Part shown: piece after piece, positions 34,451-42,887 of the stretch | Position numbering within the stretch: position 1 is the first letter of the stretch | How the letters are laid out: each line of letters opens with the position of its first letter | Source of the DNA: BRH-c25 sp964619815 | Lineage (GTDB): Bacteria; Bacillota; Clostridia; Lutisporales; Lutisporaceae | Direction of reading: 5' to 3' | Length of the DNA stretch: 46,286 bases | NCBI GenBank assembly: GCA_964619815.1 | Contig: CAZUGK010000017.1 | Coordinates: 1 to 46,286, forward strand | Translations under genes and position numbers: made by a program | Notes under the pieces: model-generated | The model's database searches: none | What the model was told of the DNA's origin: nothing | What the model saw: only the letters and a program-made list of their open reading frames with translations

Positions 34451-34510
34451 CTCAAACTCTTCCTCCTCTCTTGGTAATAAATTCAGTATAAATTCATTAA
34501 ACAATCCACC

Positions 34511-34954
34511 CTAAAATCTGTTGACTACATCCAATTTAAAGCTTTTTCGAAGGGGATGGCCCACAAAATCCTCGGGATTCAAAATTCTCTTAAGGTTTTC
34601 ATGACCTTCAAATACTATACCCATCAGGTCGTATATTTCTCTCTCCATTGGATTAGCATATCTCCAGACAGAAGTAACCGAAGGAATCTTATTGTCGTTT
34701 TTATCGAGCTTCACTTTTACTGTCAGAAGCTTAAGCTCGTCATTTATCAAATGATACACTACCTCAAACCTGTCCTCATAATCCGCAGATGTAACATCTG
34801 CAAGCCTTGCAAACCTGAACTCTCCCTTTAAAGCCTTGAGGACATCTACAATGCCTTCCCTTTTAACGTAAATTGCCTGCTCGGTTTCAGAAAGCTCAAC
34901 CTGAACATTAAAAGATGCCTTCAGCTTTTCTACAAGATTTTCAATATCAATCAT
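34511..34954 (-). CDS. nuoC: NADH-quinone oxidoreductase-type subunit C (30-kDa homologue)
   Basis: A 147-residue separate NuoC. The signature is ANPMEREIYDLMGIVFEGHE near residue 103 followed by LRKSFKLD near the C-terminus. It is part of the peripheral arm that contacts NuoD. The start overlaps the end of nuoB by eight bases. Confidence 0.94.
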   Translation of the reverse strand: MIDIENLVEKLKASFNVQVELSETEQAIYVKREGIVDVLKALKGEFRFARLADVTSADYEDRFEVVYHLINDELKLLTVKVKLDKNDNKIPSVTSVWRYANPMEREIYDLMGIVFEGHENLKRILNPEDFVGHPLRKSFKLDVVNRF

Positions 34955-35534
34955 TTCTCTTCACCGTCGCAATCTCTGGTTTATTTAATTTGGCTTTGAG
35001 CTTTAAAAAGCCTTCTATTAATGCTTCAGGCCTTGGCGGACATCCCGGAATTATAACATCCACAGGAAGAATCTTGTCCACGCCCCGAAGCACCGAGTAT
35101 GAGTCTGCAAAAGGTCCTCCCGTAATTGAACAGCTGCCCATGGCTATAACATATCTTGGTTCCGACATCTGTTCATATAACCGCTTTATAACAGGTACCA
35201 TCTTATTGGTTACTGTTCCGGCAACAATCATGACGTCTGCATGACGCGGCGATGGGCGGAAAACCTCATAACCAAAACGTGATATATCATATCTGGCACC
35301 TCCGGATGCCATCATCTCAATTGCACAACATGCGGGTCCAAAGGAAAGGGGCCATAAAGAATTGGAACGGCAGAAATCTATGCCCTTTTCCAAGGTAGTA
35401 AAAACCACATGGTTTGTCAGAAAATCTCTAAGGCTGTTATTATCAATCTCGCTCTGCTCCATCTCTTTTTGGAATAATTCCTCATCAAATACTGCTTCTG
35501 TTTTTATAGCTTTATCATTATTATTTACTTCCAT
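34947..35534 (-). CDS. nuoB: NADH-quinone oxidoreductase-type subunit B (PSST homologue)
   Basis: A 195-residue subunit carrying the terminal cluster N2. The four cluster ligands are Cys69 and Cys70 (FGPACCAIEMM), Cys135 (GSCSITGGPF) and Cys165 (PGCPPRPEAL). N2 reduces the quinone together with NuoD. It has an unusual 40-residue acidic N-terminal extension. The ATG at 35534 overlaps the nuoA stop and has AAGGAGC upstream. Confidence 0.95.
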   Translation of the reverse strand: MEVNNNDKAIKTEAVFDEELFQKEMEQSEIDNNSLRDFLTNHVVFTTLEKGIDFCRSNSLWPLSFGPACCAIEMMASGGARYDISRFGYEVFRPSPRHADVMIVAGTVTNKMVPVIKRLYEQMSEPRYVIAMGSCSITGGPFADSYSVLRGVDKILPVDVIIPGCPPRPEALIEGFLKLKAKLNKPEIATVKRND

Positions 35535-35881
35535 TCTAATGCTCCTTTCTTCCATGCATACCACAGACCGATTGAAAGCATCCCGACGAATATGCACATT
35601 TCTACAAATCCATAAATTCCCAAAGCATTAAAAGCTACAGCCCATGGATATAAAAATATTGTTTCCACATCAAATATCACAAATATTAGTGCATATAAAA
35701 AGTAACTGATCTTAAACTGAATCCATGTTGGGCCTTGTGTATCCAATCCGCACTCATAGGTTTTCTCTTTTTCAGCACCTGGTCTCTTAGGTCTTACAAA
35801 CCAGTTTGTAGCTAATATAATAAGCCCGAGAGCGATACCGCCTATCAAAAATATACCAAGAGTTCCAAAATCCTGATTCAT
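35525..35881 (-). CDS. nuoA: NADH-quinone oxidoreductase-type subunit A
   Basis: A 118-residue membrane subunit with three hydrophobic segments and the family loop KTYECGLDTQG followed by ISYFLYALIFVIFDVETIF, including the Cys of the quinone-gate loop. It is the first gene of the complex I operon. The ATG at 35881 is preferred because AAAGGAG precedes it; a longer frame upstream has no ribosome site. Confidence 0.94.
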   Translation of the reverse strand: MNQDFGTLGIFLIGGIALGLIILATNWFVRPKRPGAEKEKTYECGLDTQGPTWIQFKISYFLYALIFVIFDVETIFLYPWAVAFNALGIYGFVEMCIFVGMLSIGLWYAWKKGALEWK

Positions 35882-36547
35882 ATTACATACTCCTTTCTTT
35901 AAGCAAATTAAAGCAGCAATATTCCAAAAAAATAATGCCATAATTCCTTACCCTGTAATAAATACAGTCAATCACATGAAAAATAAAACAGGAAAAGAAT
36001 TATGCCAAAAATATTCGTCATGTATATTGTATGCACGACTAACAAAAATGACAGCTTTTGTAAAATTCAGGTTAAGGAATATCACAACCCCAATTTCATA
36101 TCTGCTCTATAAATGTTTGGTTCAGTATGTTTATCAGACTATTTTATAATCTTCAAAACAGTTCAAATTGCTGCAAAAACCAGACAAAAAGCCGTATTTA
36201 CATTTGCTCCTTAAGTAAATATAGCACTTAATATTTATAATGCAATCCTGTTATTAATGCACAAAGCATAAAAAACATCAAATTAAGACAGATTTTTTTA
36301 TTTATATTGAAGTTCCTCGGGTTAGGCACTACTTAGCTTTATATTCCAATTCATCAGCCCTGCACATGCAGATAATCTCAGAATGCCGCCTGAAATGCAT
36401 TTAACAGCTTCAGATAATCTATTTTTTAACAAATACAAAAATTGGCAGCGTTGTCTTAGAATACGGCACAACAAAAGAAGAAGTCCACAGCCGCTAATGC
36501 TGTGAACATAAAAATCTGTAATAGTTATGGGGTAAATCTAATTCATA
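35882..36547. other. Long gene-free intergenic region between nuo and the two-component system
   Basis: No gene is supported. On the minus strand CTGTCA (36049-36054) and TACAAT (36026-36031), 17 bp apart, make a weak candidate promoter for nuoA with a leader of about 140 bases. A small hairpin CACAGC/GCTGTG occurs at 36486-36504. The rest is AT-rich without recognisable elements. Confidence 0.4.
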
Positions 36548-36581
36548 TTTAAGGTTTATTAAAGGTACTATATGCTATAAT
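36548..36581 (+). promoter_or_regulatory. Activator box and promoter of the two-component operon
   Basis: TTTAAG-GTTTA-TTAAAG (36548-36564) is a direct repeat with an 11-bp period, followed 11 bp later by the -10 TATAAT (36576-36581). The box takes the place of a -35, as in promoters activated by OmpR-family regulators. The same pattern precedes the foldase gene, so this is probably the site of the regulator encoded here. Confidence 0.7.
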
Positions 36582-36613
36582 ACGGTAGAAGGGACTAAAA
36601 TGGAGGTTATGCT

Positions 36614-37291
36614 ATGAGAATATTGATAGTAGAGGATGAACTCCATCTGGCAGAAGCTTTGGCACAGATACTGAGAAGGAACAATTACACCGTTGATTCC
36701 GTCAATGATGGAGAATCAGGGTTGGATAATGCTTTAAGCAATATTTATGACTTGATAATTCTGGACATAATGCTGCCAAAAATGGACGGCATAAGCATGC
36801 TGAAGAATATAAGGAAAGAGGGCCTTTCTACGCCTGTAATACTTCTTACAGCGAAAGGAGAGATTTCAGATAAGGTCGCAGGTCTTGACAGCGGTGCTGA
36901 TGATTATTTGGCAAAGCCCTTTGCAACGGAAGAATTGCTGGCAAGAATAAGAGCCTTATCCAGGCGCAAGGGAGAAGTATTGCCGGACAATACTCTGGAA
37001 TATGGAGATATTGAGTTAAATACAGCAACACTCAAGCTGTCAAAGGGAGACAAGGATGTAAAGCTGATACTGAAGGAAAGTGAATTATTGGAGCTTCTTA
37101 TTCTCCGAAAAAATGCCGTTACACCTAAAGAAATGATAATTGAAAAGCTGTGGGGCTTTGATTCGGAAGTTGAAAATAACAATGTTGAGGTCTACATTTC
37201 CTTTTTAAGAAAAAAGCTTTTATTTCTGGATTCCAGAGTGGGAATCAATACTATTCGCGGAATAGGGTATGCATTGGAGGTAAAGGATTAG
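36614..37291 (+). CDS. OmpR-family response regulator
   Basis: A 225-residue two-domain regulator. The receiver has the acidic pair Glu7/Asp8 (VEDE), the phospho-acceptor Asp51 (ILDIMLPKMDG), Thr in LLTAKG and Lys in LAKPF. The C-terminal winged helix includes NNVEVYISFLRKKL and ends with the usual RGIGYAL. The ATG at 36614 has GGAGG about seven bases upstream. It overlaps the kinase gene by one base and is preceded by a box it probably binds itself. Confidence 0.94.
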   Translation: MRILIVEDELHLAEALAQILRRNNYTVDSVNDGESGLDNALSNIYDLIILDIMLPKMDGISMLKNIRKEGLSTPVILLTAKGEISDKVAGLDSGADDYLAKPFATEELLARIRALSRRKGEVLPDNTLEYGDIELNTATLKLSKGDKDVKLILKESELLELLILRKNAVTPKEMIIEKLWGFDSEVENNNVEVYISFLRKKLLFLDSRVGINTIRGIGYALEVKD

Positions 37292-38538
37292 TGTTTACCA
37301 AGCTTAGAAACAAATTTCTAATTCTCATCCTTGTAACGATCTCCATAATGATGTTCCTTGCTTTTTCCTCTATCTACCTCATAACCTACAAAAACGTCCG
37401 TGCTGATATCAATATGGAGTTGAACAGAATATCAGAATTCTACCGCAAGTCAAGCATAGCTCCGGAGCAGCCGAAGCCCGGCCTTGACAACAGCCCTTCC
37501 CGTGAGCGCTCCGTCTCCTTTGCTGTAGCAACCGACAGCAATTGGAACACCCTATTGATATCATCGGTATTTGATATGGATACAGGGTTCTATGAAAATG
37601 CAAAGAATGCTGCAGTATCTCAAAATGCTCGTACAGGTGATATAAAGCTTGACGGCAACTATTGGGCATATGCAATAAAGCCGTACCCCGGAGGTTATAT
37701 GCTGGTATTCCTGGATATAACCTCACGGCAAGGAATTCTGACAAATCTTGTTTATACCTTCCTGGTTGTTGCTGCTGTTATGTTGATTTTTATATTTCTT
37801 ATCAGCAGGTCCTTTGCAAACAGGGCTATAAAGCCTGTCAAGGACGCCTTTGATAAGCAAAAACAGTTTATTGCCGATGCATCCCATGAGCTTAAGACTC
37901 CGCTGACCGTTATCAATACAAATGTTGATGTCCTTCTGTCCAATGGAGATGTCAGCATAAACAGCCAGTCCAAATGGCTTCATTATATTAAATCCGAAGT
38001 TGAAAGGATGTCCAAGCTAACCAACGACCTTTTATATCTGGCTCAGCTGGATTATTCTGATGGGAAAATGATATATTCTGATTTTGACTTAAGTAAAACA
38101 GTCGAAAATGTCATTTTAACAATGGAAGCTGTGATTTTTGAAGACAACCTTTCTTTTAAATACGATGTGGAACCGAATCTGACAATACATGGCAATAACG
38201 AACAGCTGAAGCAGGTGGTAATGATACTGCTGGACAATGCTGTAAAATATGTTAACAGTAAAGGGGTGATAAGCATTGCGTTGAAGAAGAGCAGCAGTAA
38301 TGCCGTCTTGTCTGTGACCAATACCGGAGAAGAAATTTCTGGTGAACAACTGGACAAAATATTTGACAGGTTTTATCGTACCGATAAATCCAGGGGCAGG
38401 AAAAGCGGAGGCTACGGGCTTGGATTAGCCATAGCAAAATCAATTGTAGTACAGCATGGCGGGAAAATATATGCAAAAAGTACAGCAAATGAAGGCACAA
38501 CCTTTATTATTGAGCTGCCCCGCAGCAATCGTCAATAG
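37291..38538 (+). CDS. Membrane-bound sensor histidine kinase
   Basis: A 415-residue sensor kinase with membrane segments at about residues 8-31 and 151-172 enclosing a small extracytoplasmic domain of about 115 residues. The H box is ADASHELKTPLTVI with the phospho-acceptor His199. The N box LLDNAVKYV and the G box GGYGLGLAIAKSIV follow in the ATPase domain. It starts with GTG directly at the end of the regulator gene, so the two form a classic operon. The stimulus is unknown; envelope stress is a fair guess because the adjacent target encodes a secreted foldase. Confidence 0.93.
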   Translation: MFTKLRNKFLILILVTISIMMFLAFSSIYLITYKNVRADINMELNRISEFYRKSSIAPEQPKPGLDNSPSRERSVSFAVATDSNWNTLLISSVFDMDTGFYENAKNAAVSQNARTGDIKLDGNYWAYAIKPYPGGYMLVFLDITSRQGILTNLVYTFLVVAAVMLIFIFLISRSFANRAIKPVKDAFDKQKQFIADASHELKTPLTVINTNVDVLLSNGDVSINSQSKWLHYIKSEVERMSKLTNDLLYLAQLDYSDGKMIYSDFDLSKTVENVILTMEAVIFEDNLSFKYDVEPNLTIHGNNEQLKQVVMILLDNAVKYVNSKGVISIALKKSSSNAVLSVTNTGEEISGEQLDKIFDRFYRTDKSRGRKSGGYGLGLAIAKSIVVQHGGKIYAKSTANEGTTFIIELPRSNRQ

Positions 38539-38548
38539 TGGATGAAAA

Positions 38549-38581
38549 TTTAAGATTCATTTAAGGATTATGCAGTAAAAT
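38549..38581 (+). promoter_or_regulatory. Second activator box, upstream of the foldase gene
   Basis: TTTAAG-ATTCA-TTTAAG (38549-38565) has the same sequence and spacing as the box before the response regulator, and is followed 10 bp later by TAAAAT (38576-38581) as -10. This gives the foldase its own promoter under the same regulator, by inference. Confidence 0.65.
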
Positions 38582-38654
38582 AAATTTAGTGTATTAACTA
38601 CAAAACATTATGGCCATAATTTCAAATATAACTCTTAGAAAGGCGTGAAATTTT

Positions 38655-39554
38655 TTGGGAAATCTATTAAGGCAAAAAAGCTTTCAGATTCTTATAGCCG
38701 CTTTACTGGTAGTAGTATTAGCCGGAGCTGTTTTTTTAAGCACCGGAACATTCCCGGGAAAAACATCAAAGGAAGTGGTTGCCCGTGTCAATGGTGAAGC
38801 TATTACCAGGGATGAACTGTATAAGCAGCTTGAGGAACAATATGGTCAGCAGGCATTAGACATTCTTATTTCAGAAAAAGTTATAGAGTTGGAGCTTAGA
38901 AAACAGAATATTACGGTTTCTGAAGAAGATGTGCAAAAGGAATTAGAGAAAATCATCGACCAGTACGGCGGCCAGGACCAATTTGATACAGCACTGGCAT
39001 CTTACGGTTATACCCTTAATAATTTTAAAAAGGATATTGAATCAAACTTGAAGGTAGAAAAGCTGCTTAAACCTGAGATTGAAATAACAGAAGAGGAAAT
39101 GAAGACTTACTTTGATACGAATAAGGAAACCTTCGATGTGAAAGAACAGGTAAAAGCAAGCCATATTCTGGTTGACACGGAAGAGAAAGCTAAAGAGGTT
39201 AAGAGCAAGCTGTCAGCCGGAGGGGATTTTGCTGAATTGGCAAAGGAGTATTCAACGGACACCAGCAATAAGGAACAGGGCGGAGAGCTTGGTTTCTTTT
39301 CAAGAGGAGATATGGTGCCGGAATTTGAGAATGTTGCTTTTTCAATGAAAATAGGTGAAATCAGTGAGCCTGTAAAAAGTGAATATGGCTACCATATTAT
39401 CAAGGTAGAAGAAAAGAAAGCTGCAAAAGCAGCCAACTATGAGGAGAACAAGGCTCAGATCAGGGAAGCCCTCTTCGGGCAGAAGCTTCCTGCTGCTTAT
39501 GATGCTTGGATTAGTAAGAAATATGAAGAATATAAAATAGAAAATTTGCTATAA
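38655..39554 (+). CDS. Membrane-anchored PpiC-type peptidyl-prolyl isomerase (foldase)
   Basis: A 299-residue PrsA/SurA-like foldase. Residues about 10-31 are a hydrophobic anchor without a lipobox cysteine, so unlike PrsA it is held by a transmembrane helix. A SurA-N-like helical domain follows, then the rotamase domain at about 160-255 with VKASHILVDTEEKA, GGELGFFSRGDMVPEFENVA and YGYHIIKVE. It would help secreted proteins fold outside the membrane. The TTG at 38655 is the best start seen, with AAAGG upstream; there is no nearby ATG. Its promoter carries the same box as the two-component operon before it. Confidence 0.88.
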   Translation: MGNLLRQKSFQILIAALLVVVLAGAVFLSTGTFPGKTSKEVVARVNGEAITRDELYKQLEEQYGQQALDILISEKVIELELRKQNITVSEEDVQKELEKIIDQYGGQDQFDTALASYGYTLNNFKKDIESNLKVEKLLKPEIEITEEEMKTYFDTNKETFDVKEQVKASHILVDTEEKAKEVKSKLSAGGDFAELAKEYSTDTSNKEQGGELGFFSRGDMVPEFENVAFSMKIGEISEPVKSEYGYHIIKVEEKKAAKAANYEENKAQIREALFGQKLPAAYDAWISKKYEEYKIENLL

Positions 39555-39639
39555 ATAATCTTAATTAAAGCAGAAGGCATTCAATATTTCCGCCAGAGGG
39601 GGAGAATATTCCAAAGAACTGGCTTCAGCATCAAAAATG

Positions 39640-40176
39640 CTATTTGTCATTATATTTATAAACCAATTCGCTATAACCTTCAAAAGCACTTTTTATCTGC
39701 TCCAGCGTTTTCTCTGCATCATTCTTCAAAGATGAGCGGAATATATCCCTTGCTCCAATTTTGCCATACCATGATATAAGCTTCTGAAGCTCCTCCTCTT
39801 CTTCTTCAAGCTCTGCAAAGCTGAACTTTTCTATTGAAATTTCCTTTTCAATCTCATTTAAATATTTCTTACATTCACTTAAAAATTCCGTATACTCTTC
39901 ATTCCTTATATCATTGAAAAGTGAAATTACCCTTTCTTCATGCTGTTCATCCAAAAACATACATTCCATCAGGAGGCATTCACCATTATTGGATTCAATT
40001 TCCCGGGACATCTCCTGTAAAGCAGAGCGGTTGACCTCATTGTCAGGCAAAACCCACATGGACTGCTGAATATTTACCGCTCCTGATTTCTTTAGGCCTC
40101 TCCATACTGCCACTCTATGCCTTGAAGGTTCTGTGGGAAGATTATAATTTATCACCAACCATTTTCTGTTTCCCAT
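39640..40176 (-). CDS. ChrB N-terminal domain-like protein
   Basis: A 178-residue soluble protein. Residues about 4-75 (KWLVINYNLPTEPSRHRVAV followed by WRGLKKSGAVNIQQSMWVLP) match the N-terminal domain of ChrB, known from chromate resistance regulators. The rest is Glu-rich helix with a possible coiled coil. The ChrB C-terminal domain and any chrA chromate transporter are absent here, so the role is uncertain. The ATG at 40176 has GGAGGAG ten bases upstream; a longer frame is less likely. Confidence 0.75.
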   Translation of the reverse strand: MGNRKWLVINYNLPTEPSRHRVAVWRGLKKSGAVNIQQSMWVLPDNEVNRSALQEMSREIESNNGECLLMECMFLDEQHEERVISLFNDIRNEEYTEFLSECKKYLNEIEKEISIEKFSFAELEEEEEELQKLISWYGKIGARDIFRSSLKNDAEKTLEQIKSAFEGYSELVYKYNDK

Positions 40177-40250
40177 GCAAATATACTCCTCCGTAATATT
40201 CGTTACACTAATATTACCATGCTGCAATTAATATTACAATGTAAAAATAG

Positions 40251-40287
40251 CCGCTGCCCAGGATGTTTACTGCACCCGGAGCAGCGG
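40251..40287 (-). terminator. Intrinsic terminator of ftsH
   Basis: On the minus strand CCGCTGC pairs with GCAGCGG across a 23-base loop that itself can fold, followed by CTATTTTT. It lies 23 bp after the ftsH stop. Confidence 0.75.
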
Positions 40288-40310
40288 TTAAATATATCCT
40301 TAAGCTGATA

Positions 40311-42128
40311 CTAGCTTGCCAATATCTTCATAAATTCATCCCCGGTTATGGTTTCCCTTTCAATCAGGTATGAAGCTAATAAATGAAGCTTTTCCATATT
40401 TTCTTTTAAAATGTTAATCGCTCTTTCATGTGCCTTCTTAATTATTGACAATACTTCCTCGTCAATCTTTGCTGCCGTATCCGAAGAGCATGTCATGGAA
40501 GGATCACCGCCCAGATACGGATTGGTCACCGTCTCAAGAGCCATCATGTCAAAGGCCTTGCTCATACCCAACCGGGTGACCATTGCTCTGGCAATCTTTG
40601 TAGCCTGCTCAATATCATTGGAGGCTCCCGATGTATAGGTGCCGAAAACCAACTCCTCTGCTGCACGGCCCCCTGTAAAGGTAGCAATTTTGTTAAGGGC
40701 TTCTTCCTTGGTCATCAACACATTTTCGTTCTCGGCTACCTGCATAGTATAGCCCAGTGCTCCTGAAGTACGTGGTATTATCGTTATCTTGTGCACCGGT
40801 GCGGATTCAGTCTGTTTTGCTGCAACTATAGCATGGCCGATTTCATGGTATGCTATAATTTGCTTTTCTTTTGGAGATATTACTGCGCCCTTCTTCTGAT
40901 ATCCGGCAATTACAACTTCTACAGCCTCTTCCAAATCAACCTGCTCGACATATTTGCGGCCGTACTTAACTGCCCTCAGGGCTGCTTCATTTATTATATT
41001 GGCAAGCTCTGCACCTGAGGCGCCTGAGGTTGCCCTCGCTATTTCGTTAAAATCAATATCACTGCCCAGCTTTATCTTTTTAGCATGTACCTTTAAAATA
41101 GCCTCACGCCCTGCAAGATCCGGCAATTCTACCGGAACACGGCGGTCAAACCTGCCGGGACGGAGTAAAGCCTTGTCAAGGGACTCAGGCCTGTTGGTTG
41201 CTGCAAGTATTACTACACCCTTTTCTCCACTAAAACCGTCCATTTCAGTCAATAGCTGATTTAATGTCTGCTCCCTTTCGTCATTACCGCCGATTCCTCC
41301 TGTATCACGTTTTTTACCAATGGTATCAATTTCGTCAATAAACACGATACATGGAGCCTTTGCCTGGGCTTCTTTAAACAAGTCTCTCACTCTTGCCGCA
41401 CCCATACCGACAAACATCTCAACAAATTCCGAACCGGAAATCGAGAAAAACGGCACCTTGGATTCCCCTGCCACAGCCTTTGCAAGAAGTGTTTTACCTG
41501 TACCCGGAGGTCCGACAAGCAATGCACCCTTGGGCATAATTGCACCAATCTCCTTGTATTTTCCCGGATTGTGCAAGAAATCTACTATTTCAGTCAGGGC
41601 CTCCTTTGCTTCATCCTGCCCTGCAACATCTGCAAAGGTCTTGCCTGTCTGTGCCTCAACATATACCTTGGCATTGCTCTTCCCAAAGGTCATAGCATTG
41701 CCGCCCATTCTTTTTTGCATGGATCTTGTCATCAGCTGTCCGATTCCTACAAAGAAAATAAGCGGAAAAATCCAGGACATAATGAAATTCATCAGCGGCG
41801 AGTTTTCCTTTGGAATAACCCTGGAAAATTTAACATTCGGAGAGGAATAAAGGCGGTTCACAAGTTCCGGGTCATCTATTTTCCCTGTTACATATATATT
41901 TTCCTTTCCTGATTCGTCGATTGCAGTAAATGCAATTTGATTTTCCTGAATTTCTACGGTTTTTACCTTACCGGTTTCAATTTGTTTTAAAAACGTGCCA
42001 TAATCTACCTGAGTAATCTGCTGCTTCATTATAGTCGGAAAAACAAATGCATTTAACAGCAGTACAACCATCATTATAATAGCATAATAATACATAATTG
42101 GCTTTTTAGGACTTTTTTGCTCTTTCAT
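40311..42128 (-). CDS. ftsH: ATP-dependent zinc metalloprotease FtsH
   Basis: A 605-residue membrane protease. Two hydrophobic segments (about 12-31 and 115-130) flank the small outer domain. The AAA domain has Walker A GPPGTGKT (residues 206-213), the pore motif FVGMGA, Walker B CIVFIDEID and the second region with RPGRFDRR. The zinc motif is HEIGH (residues 428-432); the usual third residue is Ala, here Ile, which does not touch the zinc. It degrades misassembled membrane and some soluble proteins. It directly follows the MarR gene on the same strand, which suggests it is a regulated extra copy rather than the housekeeping one. Confidence 0.95.
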   Translation of the reverse strand: MKEQKSPKKPIMYYYAIIMMVVLLLNAFVFPTIMKQQITQVDYGTFLKQIETGKVKTVEIQENQIAFTAIDESGKENIYVTGKIDDPELVNRLYSSPNVKFSRVIPKENSPLMNFIMSWIFPLIFFVGIGQLMTRSMQKRMGGNAMTFGKSNAKVYVEAQTGKTFADVAGQDEAKEALTEIVDFLHNPGKYKEIGAIMPKGALLVGPPGTGKTLLAKAVAGESKVPFFSISGSEFVEMFVGMGAARVRDLFKEAQAKAPCIVFIDEIDTIGKKRDTGGIGGNDEREQTLNQLLTEMDGFSGEKGVVILAATNRPESLDKALLRPGRFDRRVPVELPDLAGREAILKVHAKKIKLGSDIDFNEIARATSGASGAELANIINEAALRAVKYGRKYVEQVDLEEAVEVVIAGYQKKGAVISPKEKQIIAYHEIGHAIVAAKQTESAPVHKITIIPRTSGALGYTMQVAENENVLMTKEEALNKIATFTGGRAAEELVFGTYTSGASNDIEQATKIARAMVTRLGMSKAFDMMALETVTNPYLGGDPSMTCSSDTAAKIDEEVLSIIKKAHERAINILKENMEKLHLLASYLIERETITGDEFMKILAS

Positions 42129-42158
42129 ATAAGTTTTCTCCTTATCTGCGATTTAAAT

Positions 42159-42610
42159 TTATAATTTCTCATCACTGCTCATTTTCCGCAATAACTCGTT
42201 TAACTTCTGCAACCCTTTAATAATATCTTTAAAAGCCTCTTCGTTCTCATTTTTTAAGTTCTGGGAAATCCTATCGTTCATCGTTCCGTCTATTTCCATT
42301 ATAATTTCTTTTCCTAAATTTGTGAGTACAACCCTCACCACTCTCTCATCGTCCCGGTTCCTGACCCGCTCAACCAGTCCTTGACCTTCAGCTTCTTACA
42401 CATTGAAGAAACATTAGCACCTGCAACACATATACTGTCTCCCAAGCTGCCCACTGTGTGGGAGCCGCATCTATAAAGTTCCAGCAGGATTCTCGCCTGC
42501 AGCTTGGTTAATCCGTGATTTTCAATTACAGGACTAAATACACAATTTATACTTTCTTCAATTTTCCTTGTGTAATCCAAAACTATATTTTTGAATTCAG
42601 CTACCTCCAT
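42159..42610 (-). pseudogene. MarR-family regulator with a one-base frameshift
   Basis: Reading from ATG 42610 (GGAGGG upstream) gives a MarR winged helix (LTKLQARILLELYRCGSHTV, then GANVSSMCKKL). The frame then breaks near 42386-42394, and the correct frame continues as QGLVERVRNRDDERVVRVVL and then the C-terminal helices to the stop at 42159. Restoring one base (probably a G in the CTGAAGG region) gives a normal protein of about 150 residues. It is probably a repressor acting on the palindromes just upstream and on ftsH. It may be a sequencing error rather than a true pseudogene. Confidence 0.8.
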
Positions 42611-42625
42611 AGTAACCCTCCATAC

Positions 42626-42695
42626 ATTATATATAATATATATAATACAATATTTATTATCTATATTTTATATATTATATGAATTATATAATATA
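42626..42695. promoter_or_regulatory. Two AT-only palindromes upstream of marR
   Basis: ATTATATATA-A-TATATATAAT (42626-42646) is a perfect 10-1-10 palindrome, and TATATTATAT-GAATT-ATATAATATA (42671-42695) a perfect 10-5-10 one, with centres about 47 bp apart. They cover the promoter region of the marR-ftsH unit and are likely MarR operators. Confidence 0.55.
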
Positions 42696-42818
42696 TATCA
42701 TAGGATGTCAATTCAATGCATCTATAAAAAGGCTTCTATGAATCATTCTAACAACTAAGACAGTTTTTTATGATATTCATTTAATGGAAAATTTGCTTAA
42801 GATGAACTTATATTTGTA

Positions 42819-42828
42819 NNNNNNNNNN
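42819..42828. other. Assembly gap (10 N)
   Basis: A run of ten N in the region between marR and rbsB. Sequence just after it (42829-42887) may hold part of a terminator for rbsB, cut by the gap. Confidence 0.98.
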
Positions 42829-42887
42829 AGACGCTTTATAGCATCTAAGCCGAGGCTGTTTTTAATGAACACTTGTATAAGCATACG

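Noticed and set aside
36486..36504. CACAGC/GCTGTG hairpin as a terminator
   Set aside because: The stem is short, there is no T run, and no gene ends nearby.
41320..41850. 176-codon frame opposite ftsH
   Set aside because: It is antisense to the conserved AAA domain of FtsH, with no ribosome site or known family.
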